A stretch of DNA of 64,000 bases from NCBI GenBank assembly GCA_023512835.1, contig CM042087.1:46792249-46856248 (forward strand), written 5' to 3'. Below, piece after piece: positions 38,720-50,400 of the stretch. Source of the DNA: Taxillus chinensis. Lineage: Eukaryota; Streptophyta; Magnoliopsida; Santalales; Loranthaceae. Under the pieces are notes generated by a model. The model made no database searches, was not told where the DNA came from, and was given only the letters and a program-made list of their open reading frames with translations. The translations under genes were made by a program, and so were the position numbers. Numbering within the stretch: position 1 is the first letter of the stretch; each line of letters opens with the position of its first letter.

Positions 38720-39400
38720 TGAGGTATGACGAAGTTTTTTACTTGTAGGAAAGTCGAAGGGTACTAGCCTGTTGGATTGCATCATAAACATCACTAAAGT
38801 TTCTACCAATGAGGTCTTCTTTTCTGTAGTACAATACTGTTTCACTGGAGCATTCTGATAATTGATATTTCTGTTGATATAACTAGCATATTGCTTCCAC
38901 ACAACCAAGGATGACGTAGTGGTTGCCAAATCTAAAGGGAAGGAGAAAATGCCTTAAAATATTTGAGCGTGGTAATTAAATGAGAATAATAACAGCGCTC
39001 GTAGTTAAGCTATTATAAAAAATGATTTATAAGGTTTTTAACTAACTTGGAAATTTAAAATATTGTGGGTCTAAATACTACAGTTTATTAAAGTTTGGTT
39101 TTATTTATTCCTTTATTTATTTTGTAAGTATAACAAAAAAAGTAATTTCATATAAATTTAAATAAGTTAGAGTTTAAGTTTACTATTTTTTAATAATTTT
39201 ATCCTTGAAATTATTATGAAGAATTTGTAACAAACATCTAACTTAACACAATAAATTGTAAAAGGCGTAAGAGATAATAAAAGGGGCAACTCACTAATAA
39301 CAACCCGTCCACTCTTTCTAACACAGCAACACCCCCATGTTACAGGCGTGTGCAACACACGGTCCCGAGTGCTACAATGTGCTAACGGACCTTGGCCCAC
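38720..39400. other. Intergenic stretch, nothing recognised
   Basis: AT-rich DNA downstream of RHL1 and of the minus-strand transposon ORF. No gene is supported. Confidence 0.4.
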
Positions 39401-40747
39401 TTACCGTCGCTGAGAATGATGACCCTGTGAGCTTTTCATGAAGGTAAAAAGCTGCTGAATTTGCGCGCTCATGTCTCTCTGCCCAGAAACGAGATTGCCA
39501 ATCTGCTCCCCCATGGTTTTCTGCCCAGAAACTAGGTGGTTGATTTGCTCGCTCATGTCTCTCTGCCCAAAAACGAGATTGCCAATCTGCTCCCCCATGG
39601 TTTTCTGCCCAGAAACTAGGTGGCTGATTTGGTCTTCCATGACAGAAACGCGAGAATAAATGGGAGCATCAGGAGGAACCTCAGAGCAGTCGACTGTGCC
39701 TCGGTGTTGCGCAGGAGGTGTTGCTGAATCAGGCACCTCATAAGATAAATCAAGGAATGCCTGTCGCTGAGTGGCACTAATGTATCCTCGGGTGAAGGCC
39801 CAGTCCACAATCTCGGCCTTGGATATGATAGAGCAGCCATATTGTAGCCATATCCGCCGTGTCTCAGATTCAGGCTGCTCTTGTGCATATTTGATCCACA
39901 AGGTCTCCAACATCCGGCGGGCAGTCACTTGCTCACCGTTCGGAACAGGGGCGGGGCATCGGATGATGATGAAGCTCGCTGAGAACCCCGGAGGTGGCCT
40001 GTCAACCTTGGAGGGGGCGAAACTAGTAAGCCGTGCTTCCACCCCACCATCCTCTGAAAAGAGTCTCAAAATCAAATTAGGAGGATAAGGGGCAGTAGGA
40101 CGGTCCTGGAAAATGGCAGGATGTTGGGCGCGCATAATCTTAGTTAAAAGTCAGACAAAAGCATGCTGATCTAATTGTTTGACCCAACCTTCATACACAA
40201 CAGCTGCCCAATTAATATTTAATTCCATCTCAAATCCATACAAGGACCGCAAGTGATCATAAGGAACAGAGTCTGTGCCCTTGCGTTGACAGAACAAACA
40301 TTTCCCAATTATTATAGCCAAACAACGCAAATGATCATGAAAGCCAGTTTTCTTACAGTAATGCCGATCAGCACCCTCTGGTGGTGGCAAATAATTCAAA
40401 GGTGCAAGTAGTTGCCGCTTAAGAAGCGTGGGAAGAGGCATACCATTAACAGGTGCGTGAAAGATAGATTGAATTACCTCTTCTGAAACGATGATGTCTA
40501 CACCTTGAACTTGAGCGATGAGCTGCTGATTTTCAACCCTCACATTCCGGTAGAATTCCGCTGCATCTTCCTCTGAAAGCTCGACTGGGTCTGCACACAA
40601 CGCGCGAAGGCCACTTCGATTTAACTGAGCCATGAGAACAGGGCGCCAAGGGGCCTCGAACTTTTCAAAACAGTCCCAGTCAAGGACATGGCCAGCATGC
40701 AAGGTCGACATGAGAGCAGTGTGGAACAAAATCAACCCACAATTCAC
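39401..40747 (-). pseudogene. Plant transposon-associated ORF with one in-frame stop (putative plant transposon protein type)
   Basis: An open frame from ATG 40747 meets TGA at 40153-40151. It continues in the same frame, through five codons, to ATG 40135 and ends at 39401. Without the single TGA it would be about 448 residues. The first part resembles the protein domain found in many plant (retro)transposons and annotated as 'putative plant transposon protein': 'EDAAEFYRNVRVENQQL', 'VQGVDIIVSEEVIQSIF' and later 'RKGTDSVPYDHLRSLYGF'. The C-terminal part holds a four-unit, 14-residue repeat likely to form a coiled coil. GC content is higher than the surroundings. I found no LTRs, terminal repeats or polymerase beside it. 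The function of this family is unknown to me. Confidence 0.72.
39462..39645 (-). repeat. Tandem 42-bp repeat encoding 14-residue coiled-coil units
   Basis: Four consecutive units of the type 'EQIGNLVSGQRDMS' / 'EQINHLVSGQKTMG' alternate as an A-B-A-B pair. The larger duplicated unit is therefore 84 bp. Hydrophobic residues fall at I, L/V and M positions, with two heptads per unit. It lies near the C-terminal end of the transposon-associated ORF. Confidence 0.9.
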
Positions 40748-40814
40748 TGCTTTTTACTCATAAACTCATCTCTATCACGTGAGATAGGGAACTGGTGAAA
40801 TTGGGGATTTAGGG

Positions 40815-40979
40815 ATGGCGACAGTGAAGAAGACGATAAAATATAAGGACACCGTGGTCGACACCCGGTTGACGAGGATTCGAATGGACGGTGTCGACCT
40901 CCTCGTTCACTGGCCTCTGGACGCGATCTCTCTCCTTCGAGTTAATATATTTAAATATTTTTGTATATAGGAAGTAAAA
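40815..40979 (+). other. Short open frame of unknown origin
   Basis: An ATG at 40815 opens a 54-codon frame ('MATVKKTIKYKDTVVDTRL', later 'VDLLVHWPLDAISLL') in a locally GC-rich patch, ending in AT-rich sequence. The composition looks like the 5' end of a gene, and a GT follows at 40941, so it may be a captured or truncated first exon. I do not recognise it. Confidence 0.3.
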
Positions 40980-41023
40980 AATTATTTAAATATATGAAAT
41001 TATCTCTGGATATATTGGGTTTA

Positions 41024-42208
41024 GAGCATCTCCAACCATACTCTCTATATATTCTCTCTATTATAGCAGCTATTGTAGGGAGTCACTTTTATATTACTCA
41101 TTCCAATCATCCTCCCTATTTTAACTAAATATAAAATAATTTATTATTTTTTAAACTGGGTGGGTACAGGGGCTACTCGCCGTCGGTGCAGCTTCCTCTG
41201 CTAGCTATGACGGAGTAGAAGAGGGAAAAGTGGGTCGGTGCTCTTGTATCATACCAGACACCTTCTCATTGAGAGCAAAATTGAATCTTCGGACACAACC
41301 ACAAAAACTAGATTTTATGTTATCGACCTGATCAACTCTGGCATTATTTGCCCTGATCCAACCTTGTATGGCATTAAATGTGAAGTCCAGCAACAAGTAG
41401 GAACTAATTCAGAAAAGCATGGGGGATGCATGTGTATTGAATAAATTTGAAAAAAGAAACGCGATTTGGCAAGGTGTGATCAAACGCGGTTCTTCTAATG
41501 AAAGTTACTCTATAAATAAAAAAAGTAAAACCATACAAGGATGTATTTACATTATTGACATTGGGTCAATAATTGGGTGTGCTCACGATTTAATGAGTTC
41601 ATCGTCATCTTCAATATCCCAACTCAGATCCTCATCTTCCTCTGCAACAAGTCGGACCTGTTTGGACTCCTGCTAGAATTCGCTTTATCCTCATCATTAT
41701 TTTTACAAGATTCAGCATTATCCCCCTTTCCCTCGAAACCAAAATCCAAATTCAAATCCAATCTCTGACCCCAATTTCAACAACGACGCGAATGAATTGG
41801 TTGGGGAAACAGGCCACATAATTGATGCGTCCGGGGGCGTCGTGCGTCATCTCCTTGACCAGCCGCCAGCGCCATGCGTCATCCTCAAATTGGCTTCCTC
41901 CAGAATCAAACGAAGATCTGCAGAGACCAGAACGTCATCCACGAATTGGCTTCTGTTGGAGAAGGGAGATGGGTCGCAGGGAGAGAGACGGAGCGCGAGG
42001 ATTTGACGGGCGGAGTGATTTTGTTTCGACGCATTAAAATAATTTAAATTTTATAGCTAGCGATACCGGATCGCTATATCTAGCGAGCCAGTTAGCGAGC
42101 TGTGTATTTTAGGGGATAGTTTAGGGTGAAGATTGGAATAGCTACAGTATGTATTTGGCTCTCTATATTAGGGTAGGGAGTTATTTAGAGAGAGGATTGG
42201 AGATGCTC
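41024..42208. mobile_element. Tourist/PIF-Harbinger-type non-autonomous element, 1185 bp
   Basis: The left end is GAGCATCTCCAACCATACTC and the right end is its imperfect inverse (...GAGAGGATTGGAGATGCTC). It is flanked on both sides by TTA (41021-41023 and 42209-42211). The 3-bp TTA/TAA duplication and the GAGCATCTCCAA ends fit the PIF/Harbinger group. No complete transposase is visible. The middle (about 41200-42030) is richer in GC than the ends and carries short open stretches on both strands, including one on the minus strand at 41396-41205. This may be captured sequence. Confidence 0.75.
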
Positions 42209-42211
42209 TTA

Positions 42212-43900
42212 GTTTTTGTTCTGTTTTATGGGTTTTCAGTTTTTCATTTATGCGTTTATTTTCCACTGCACACACATGGTCCAACAGATCATGAGAAAAA
42301 GAAATGTTATTTTCAAGCTATAATTGTTATGATTTGATTCATCACTGAATGGTTTTAGATTTTTTTTTTCTCTTGTTATCGGGATGTTCATTTGATTTGA
42401 TTTGAATCTGATCGGTCATTTTTATTTGAAACTGAGATTCCTTTTTTTTTTTTTTTTGGTGATTGTAAAACAATCAACAAAGCTTTATTTTTGTCAAAAT
42501 TACAAATGAAATGAAAAAAACAAAACATAGGCATTCCCGGCTTCTCGTATTCTGCTTTCTATCCATTAGTTGTAATTAACTGCTACAAATGCTACGCTCA
42601 TTAAATATATGCTGCCTGTTGCTCTAGTGGGGAAGGGATTGCCGTGTTATTGGTTAAAAGGAAGTGAGGCAGTCCTTGCTGGTGAGGCATTTAATGGTGG
42701 TAATTTCAATACGGAAAATTCTAGTGAACTTCTAATTATTTAGTTTGAACCTGCAGATTTTCTCCAATGTCTTAATAACACTCACAATGAGTGCTCCAGG
42801 AAAGTACCAATGCTGAAAAGAGTGCTGCGTATGGTGTAGTGCATGATAGTGATCTCAATGATCGCGACTGGATGCCAAAATCAATATGAGGCCGTGACAA
42901 CATTGTCCGTATATTGCTGCAAAATCAATCTGGGGCCTGCATCATTTTATTGGTATAGCAGTAAACAATCACTGCAGGCCATATATCAGTGAGAATTCAA
43001 CGCAGAAAATGGAGAAAATGTCGTCAACGTAGCTAAAAATTCAGTCCAACAAGCCTAACTCAATTTTTTTTGTCTGATCTTCCTAGTGGCCGGGTGGGAG
43101 GAGGCTGTCAACATAGCAGCAGGTGGGATTTGGGCTGGCTGCGTTGGGGGGATCAATCGTGTGTGGGTAGATTGATGGGCACGGCATCTGCTTCTGCTGC
43201 GGTGTCATTGCTGGAGAGTAATCTTCAGATACGGGGAAAGTGCGAGCGGATCTGGGCGGGTGCTGCTTCGGTACAGTGAGGGTGACGGTGTTGACGTTTT
43301 AATAGCAAAACATCATCATTTTTGTCTACGTACTGTAATACCACCATAGAAAATACTACCATTGAGGATCGAACTCCACTAGATTCATGTGAGCGGGTGC
43401 CGGGTATAGATAATGCCTAGTGCCAACTTGAATGCATATACAGATTGTATAATAAGTAGGTAGATATAAAATCTCTCTCCCTCTCTCTCTTATTTAGTTC
43501 CTAGTGCCAACTTGAATGACAACGTAAGTAATAAGAAATCGTATGTGAATTGGATGCTAATTTGTTTTCATGAAATCACTAGAAAAAGAGTAATGTTAGT
43601 ATATATAGATTGTGCAGTTAATTTATAAAGGGGGGTTGATATTATTATTTTAAAAAAAATTATTACTAACCACAAAAAAAAGCTTGCGCAGCCTGTACAT
43701 CAAACAATAAAAAAACACATATCATCAAATACCAAAATCGTAACTTTAAGCAACAGTAATCTCTCATTTTTCGCCAAATTCGGTGATTTATTGTAGTATC
43801 ATCAACACAGCTCGCGTTCGCTACCACACGACCGAGGGCAAGGGGGAGATGGGTCGTTGTGTGCGGAGGAGGGAGAGAGATGGGCCGTTGCGCCGGTCGT
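42212..43900. other. Unassigned intergenic stretch
   Basis: There are AT-rich parts with poly-T runs. A moderately GC-rich island at 43070-43280 is open for 69 codons on the plus strand ('GRVGGGCQHSSRWDLGWL'), but I do not recognise it. No gene is supported. Confidence 0.35.
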
Positions 43901-43930
43901 CGCTGGGTTGGGGGTGGGGGGATGGTTGAC

Positions 43931-43947
43931 GGGGGGGGGGGGGGGGG
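43931..43947. repeat. Poly-G run (17 bases) in a G-rich block
   Basis: Seventeen consecutive G inside a plus-strand G-rich block (about 43840-44050) with many further GGG and GGGG groups. Open frames through the block on both strands are low-complexity Gly/Arg or Pro products and not believable proteins. Confidence 0.95.
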
Positions 43948-44059
43948 CGCACTGGACAGGCGACGGGAACGGGGGGACAGGGTGCGCAGGACGGGGGACG
44001 AGGGGCGTTGGGCGCCGGACGGGAGACAGGGGAGGCTGGAAGGGGGTGACGTTGGCTGC

Positions 44060-47000
44060 ATTTTGATGAAACGAATGTGTATATTCTAGACGAATTCACC
44101 AAATTTATAAAATATTAATTTTTCTTCATCAAATTTTAGCATCGGTTTGATGAAGCCAATGCCAATGCGCTTAGACATGGATGACCGTATGCCTATGTCA
44201 TTCAATTTAATACGGTGTAGCATCTTAGTAGAGTTCTCTAGACCACTAGACCGAATCGCCGCTTGAACGAGTGTCTTTCTTCTGAGAGTTATATCTCTTT
44301 GCCTTTGGGGTTAACCGCCGGAATGCCATCTTGCCTCTCTTTCATTAGTGGAGAAGGAGAGTATCTCTAATTCATGAAAGCCAACTCAACAGTGGAACAC
44401 GTGAAAGGAAGCTATGTTGGAGTTCTAGCAATGTAGGCTTTTCGTCTCATGAGACTTTCTGTTGCCAGGCCTGAATCGGAGCAGGGACAGCAACGTGCAT
44501 GTTATGCGTCTCGGAAAACAGCACATCGTTTGACACTACAAAAGAGCTTGGGGAAATCCGTACTGCAACACTATCAGCACTCGACAAGAAGGTGTCGGAA
44601 AACGCTACGTTAGGAATCAGTTCATGTTGGGAAGACGATCTGATTCTGTTTCGGGAGTGGGAGTGCTTGATTTTGAAACGGTCTTTAAGCGCTCAATATC
44701 CATATTGAGTGAGGGCGTTCACTGCTACAATCCTTGCCGTGTGAACCAACCTTGCCGACGCTGCTAGCCTCATAACACCGCATCTAATCAACCGCTGAAG
44801 GGAAAGAAGAAGCCTCCGGACAGATCCATCCACTCGCAGGAGAAGAAAAAGGAGCCGTCGATCGACTTGGCTCTGTCGGGCGTTAAGAAGAAGACGCTAA
44901 GGTGTGTATCGACTGGGCTTCACGCTGTGTCGAGTTTTGGGTTTGAAGGTTTTGATTTACTTAAATACTATAACCTATCCAATTATTCAATATGAATCAA
45001 GAGCTGGACATCCTCTCATGGGATTTCATACCGATTATTAGAATAAATTTAATATCTCAACACATCATGTTGTAATCATCAAGAACCAAATAACGGAAGC
45101 TGTCATATAGGAAGGCTCTGCAGTACATGACTCAAAATGGGGTGATGGGTATAAGAAACATGTTTTGGATGTGATTGTGCATACCATAATTATTGTTGAA
45201 GATCATTCAACGATGGATGAAGCTTCTTTAATTGCGTTGTGCCATTTGATATTTGGTCCAAGAGCCCACCGTCGGGTCTGCCTCGGCATCGTCAACATAC
45301 ATCGTTCATTTTCAAATTTGCAGTGCAAACAACCAGAAGAGGCCAGAACTGATCTCAACCGGAAAGGTACACACAAGTCACGGGTAGAAACATGGTTACA
45401 ATTGGTCTGGATGTGTGACATCAACCAGTTTATCACTTTATCTTCCGTGGAGTGATTTCAAATGCATTTTAGGGTTATTATTAATATCATATTAAACTGC
45501 TTCCATCAAAGTTAAGGTATTTGATTTTAGGACAAGAGTACTCTACTTTTCTGGTTATTATTAGCTCCAACAGCTTCCATCGAGGTCAAGATATGCTTTC
45601 TTATATTTGGATGGAGATTTTAGCGAAGTGCTCCACTGATCTTATTAGTAAACTTTAAGGAGGTGATAACGTCAAATGAAGCGTTTGTGTTTACGGGAGG
45701 CAATCTGACTTGTTTTCTTGTTCTTTGTTTTTATTTCATTTTGTTTTTGTTTGATGTGTTTGTTTTGTTTTTGGTTTGCTCTAGGAGGCTACTCAAGGGG
45801 CTGGGGAGCTACACTTCTCTCATGTATAAATAGTAGGGAAAGCAGCCACCGGGTGTTTTCTCCCCGGATGGCTTAGGTCCCACTGGGGGATGTAAAACAA
45901 ATTCTAAGATATCATGTAGTTGTGTACATGATATCATGTAGTTCCTAATTGGCGGTGTTTGATATCATGTAGTTGTGCTCTGGAATTCTGTACGAGGAGA
46001 AATTAATCGAGGTCAAGTTACTCATGAGATTCAAACTTGGAAACTTGCTATCAAGTTACGTCCATGAGGACAAGTTGTATCTTGAATTTTTAAATAATTG
46101 CTTACAAAATTAGAACATATTTTGTTTCAACTTTCTATTTTTACTTTCAAAATGTGATAACTATTTTGTAATATAAAGAGTGAAGGGAGCTTTCGCCATT
46201 GTTAAGCGCATTACTTCCAGTATCTCCACTAAGAGCCTGATAAGACAAGAAGGCCTTGTTGTTTCAAACTCTCTATTATGACGAGCCAATATCCGAGTTG
46301 ATATGGGCACAAATAGAGATGGTTTCAGAACAGGTACAGAAAAGCATCACTATGCCCACGTCATAACGAATGTGAAAAGTATCATTCAAACACAATGAGA
46401 CACTTGCTAAACTCTCTTTAAACGCTTTGCAAAGACGTGCGTGGATCATTTAGCAGATTCGCGGAAGGATTTGGGGCTTCGCATTGCTAATAGCTTTTTG
46501 CCCTGCCCTCAGGCCGCCGCGCGCCCGCAACCAATAGGTTCGTTTCCTCCCTTTTCCCCCCCCCCCCCCCCCCCCCCCCCCAAGGATGATATAACATTTT
46601 TTTAGCTTTAGCTCATTATATAGCAAATAAACAACAAATATAGCTTATTAAACTGTAACAAACTAAATATAGCTTTAGCTCATTATTTCAGCTAATGAAG
46701 ATTGAAATGTTCTAAACCCTTTTTGGCCTTGGACCAACAAATCTCATCCCAAGGATCGAAAAGCCTTTTTTGCCAATTCACTGGCCTGATTTTTTTTTCT
46801 TGTATTGTTAACATTTTCTTTCATTTACGTCATTTTAAAAATTAAATTACATTAAAATTTTAAATATTATTAATTTAATTATATTATTATATTTATTATT
46901 TTATTACTTTAATAAAAATAATACATATTTAAAATCTTTGCAACAACGCTAATATTGAATATAAATTATTACTATAATTTATTATTTCGAAATATATAAT

Positions 47001-47411
47001 TAATTTTATAATTACGTTTCAGTTCTTAATGCAAATTTAAATATAAATTATTCACTTGTCATTAAAGGTTACTATCATTATTTCGTAACACTATTAATTT
47101 TATATTTAATATTGATATGATTCCATAAATCTCTAATTGATTAAATATTTATTTAGTACGAAAATGACCCCCAGCAGAGATTATGTATTGAAAGACTAAT
47201 CAGTTACGGGTATGGCCCACGGACCAGAATTTCTGAAACTGAAATAATAAGAATGGGTCCAATCACAACTTCATGGTGGAATTTAAATCTTAGCAACTAA
47301 CTTGAAAAGGCGTACTTTGGGAAGCAGCCACGTTTTGGACATGAAGGTTTTCTCTGTTAAAAGTGGAATCCTGGCTTTAAAATTTGCTACTAGTCCCATC
47401 ATCACCATTCC
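44060..47411. other. Unassigned intergenic stretch downstream of the PP2C gene
   Basis: No gene is supported. A GC-richer piece at about 44795-44900 reads Lys-rich on the plus strand ('PLKGKKKPPDRSIHS', then 'SIDLALSGVKKKTLR') and ends at a GT, like a stray exon. The phrase 'gatatcatgtagtt' recurs three times at about 45907-45975. From 46580 on the sequence is AT-rich. The last part next to 47411 should hold the PP2C 3' UTR. Confidence 0.35.
46556..46581. repeat. Poly-C run (26 bases)
   Basis: Twenty-six consecutive C on the plus strand, preceded by a GC-rich patch (46500-46550) and followed at once by AT-rich sequence. Confidence 0.95.
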
Positions 47412-50400
47412 TTAAACACGGTTGAAGACAATAACAATTGCGGTGCAGTTATCTTTGCAGCGGCGCTCGCGAACAGCTTCCCTTACGAGATGACGACTCA
47501 CAGATGCAACAGGTAAGCCCTCCTGCCAAACAAAGTCCACCAGATCAAGCTGTATTTATAAGAATTTAGCAAGAAATGAAAAGCCTCAAGCTTAAAGCTT
47601 AGGCACAAGTGGCAGGAGGAATATGCATATATATGCAAGTGTAAGAGAGACTTCAAAACATCTCCATCTAAGAGAATATAATAATCATTTTCTCCTCAAA
47701 TCAGGATATAGATACACCTCTGAGATCTATCTATGCCCTTTGTGGTTTCCTTCAAATGCTGGCAACGCAACGAAAAGCAATGAAACCTGTGCTTATTTCT
47801 TTACCTTCAACAGTTTTTGAACGAATTGAACCGCATCACTTGGCCCAAAAACCTGATACATCCACAGTATCAATATACAGTGAGACTTATAGACAATTTA
47901 TATATTTATATGTAATACCACATGAAAATGAGTGAAGATATACCCCCCAAAGGCCATCACAACCAAGAATAATGAAGTGCTCTCGGTCCGTAAGGTCAAA
48001 AGAATGAACATCCGGAGTTGAAACAACACCCACCTGCAATTAACCTACTTCAGTATATGCCCAAATATGGATCTCAAAAACCACAACGTGGTCAAGAATT
48101 CCCTACATGATGAATTTTACCATGAGCCATTGGGGTCCTTAGGCCATCAAGAGAAGTCTCTAAACTGTGGCTTATATCATGCGAAATAGGCACATGAAGG
48201 AAACAACTAAAATACACAATTGGCAAACAACTTTTTTGAAGCTAATATTCAAAACAGACAAATGAAACAAAGTAAACTGCTTAAAATGAAGGATCAATAA
48301 CCTTTTTAAATTGACGGTCTCCAAAAGCCCTAGAAACCTCAAGACGCCCCTGTATTCGCCCATTTGAAGTCACTGAGCCACCAGCCTATGAAAGGAACAC
48401 ATTGCAAAAAATGGTTGGAAATTTTGAAACTGCATATCTTCTTCTCATCACAATACAAACATGAATAGAAAGATAGAGACCGGTATTTAACTACCTCAGG
48501 CATCCCTCATCATGTGTTCCAAGCGGATAAGGCTTACCAAATTATATATAATGCAATCAAATCAAGCTGAGTCAACTATTGAATAAATCAAATCAAGTTA
48601 TCATCCTTTTTGAAGCTTGCTACAGAAGGAAGAATGAGCCCGAATTGCATTTTTAAAACCTTAATGAATAGTGTGTTTTGAGCAATTTCATGACTAAACT
48701 ATTGAACCCTTATTATCAGTTTAACACAAGTAAAATATAACGGAGAGAACAGTTTGGAAAAATAAACGGAAAAAAAGAAGAAAAATTTTAAGATGCAATA
48801 GTTTAAAGCAAGATAATTTGTAGTTAGTATTTTTAGCAGTACTGCAATTTGCAATATATATATAAAGTTAAAGCAACATATATAAGAGATTGGTGAAGCA
48901 AGATAATTTCTAGCAAGGCAACATATATAAGAGATTCGTGAGGCAAAAACAAAGGCTGGTCAGTATTTTTCACTGAGGATGAGGTGATCTGACAGCTATG
49001 GCAAGGACAAGGAAAATAAATATAAGTGGAGGATAAATACACAAGTGTAAAAGGGATAAAAAAAATCATACAAAAATATAAAATAATCCTGAGCTCTGAC
49101 AACAACTAACATGAAGTTTAATTGCCAAAGTTTCTCAAACACAACTAAATTATGCAACTAACATAAAGTTTCCTTCATACAACATTAAACCATAACAAAC
49201 GTCATTGTTTGGTCAAAAGTAATGTGTTACATTTATTTAGCAATCTTTGGGTCATATACCCACAATATGGAAATTACTGCGACCGGAAAAAAAGGCTAAC
49301 CTTTTGAATACGAAGACGCTCCTGCGGATAAATGGCTTTGTGTTCCCTTGTCAAAACGATGGCTTTTAAAGCACTTACTCTATCATTTGTGGACCTTGCT
49401 ACCACTGCTTTTGCATCCCCAATGTTGGCAACAAAAACCTAACAAAACATAACCAGCATAAGATCAAAACAAGAACGGCACATCAAATAAATTTGTTACA
49501 GTTTCAACAAGCCATAGCAAAAAAAAATGCTGGTTTAAATTGGATCAGAAACTACAATGAATCTCCAAAATAGCGAAATAGGATGCTCATCCTGCTTCAC
49601 TGTGCATTTCAAATTTAGATTTGGTAATTGAAGGAACTAATGTCGACACACCTGTCAGCTTTTGGGGTTTAAAAAAACTTGATTCTCAAATCAAAATCCC
49701 ATTTGTAGAAGAGAGGCAACACTGCTAAAATAATATGAAGCTTATTTGAATTATGAATATGCACATAGCATTTTTTTTATAAATAATAAAAGACATTAAG
49801 AAGAGAGAGCACACAAAAAGTGCACTAAGAGAAACAACAAACAACAGTGGAAATAACCAAAAAAAAAAAGTCAAGCATCAAAACCAATATCCCACAATTA
49901 CATCTAAAATACTAGAGAAACAATCCTCTCCCAAAACAGACATCCAATCCAAGAGGGATCTAAAGAAATATAATTTGGGCTCCTCCATACTCCTTTTGTA
50001 ATTCCCAAAAAGATGTGCATTGCGCTCACACCAAAGGCACCAAGTAATGCAATGAGCAACTTGCCAAAGCAAAGAACGTCTACCCATCAATCCAAACCAA
50101 CATAAGAAAAGGCCAGCAAAGGTTTGAGGCATCACCCATTGCACCCCATACAAATTCAAAAGCAAAACCCATAACATTCAAGCCACCAGACAATGAAGAA
50201 GGATATGGTCCATCATCTCCTCCACCACCTTGCACAAATAACACCAACTAACAATTACCAATTAACAACACCAAACATTAACAGCAGTTAAGATCTTCCC
50301 TAGCACAACAGACCAAGAGAAGAAAGCCACCCTGTGAGGAATATGCACCTTCCAAATGCTGCACCAAGGGAAGCAGCCAGCCCTGTTAAAGTGAGAGTAA

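Noticed and set aside
43666..44102. Long Pro-rich and Gly/Arg-rich frames on both strands around the G17 run
   Set aside because: They arise from low-complexity G-rich sequence, which is open in several frames on both strands. There is no domain, splice context or credible start.
45165..45455. A 96-codon plus-strand frame upstream of the PP2C 3' end
   Set aside because: It shows no recognisable domain, no splice partners and an overlapping open frame on the other strand. I could not support it as a gene.
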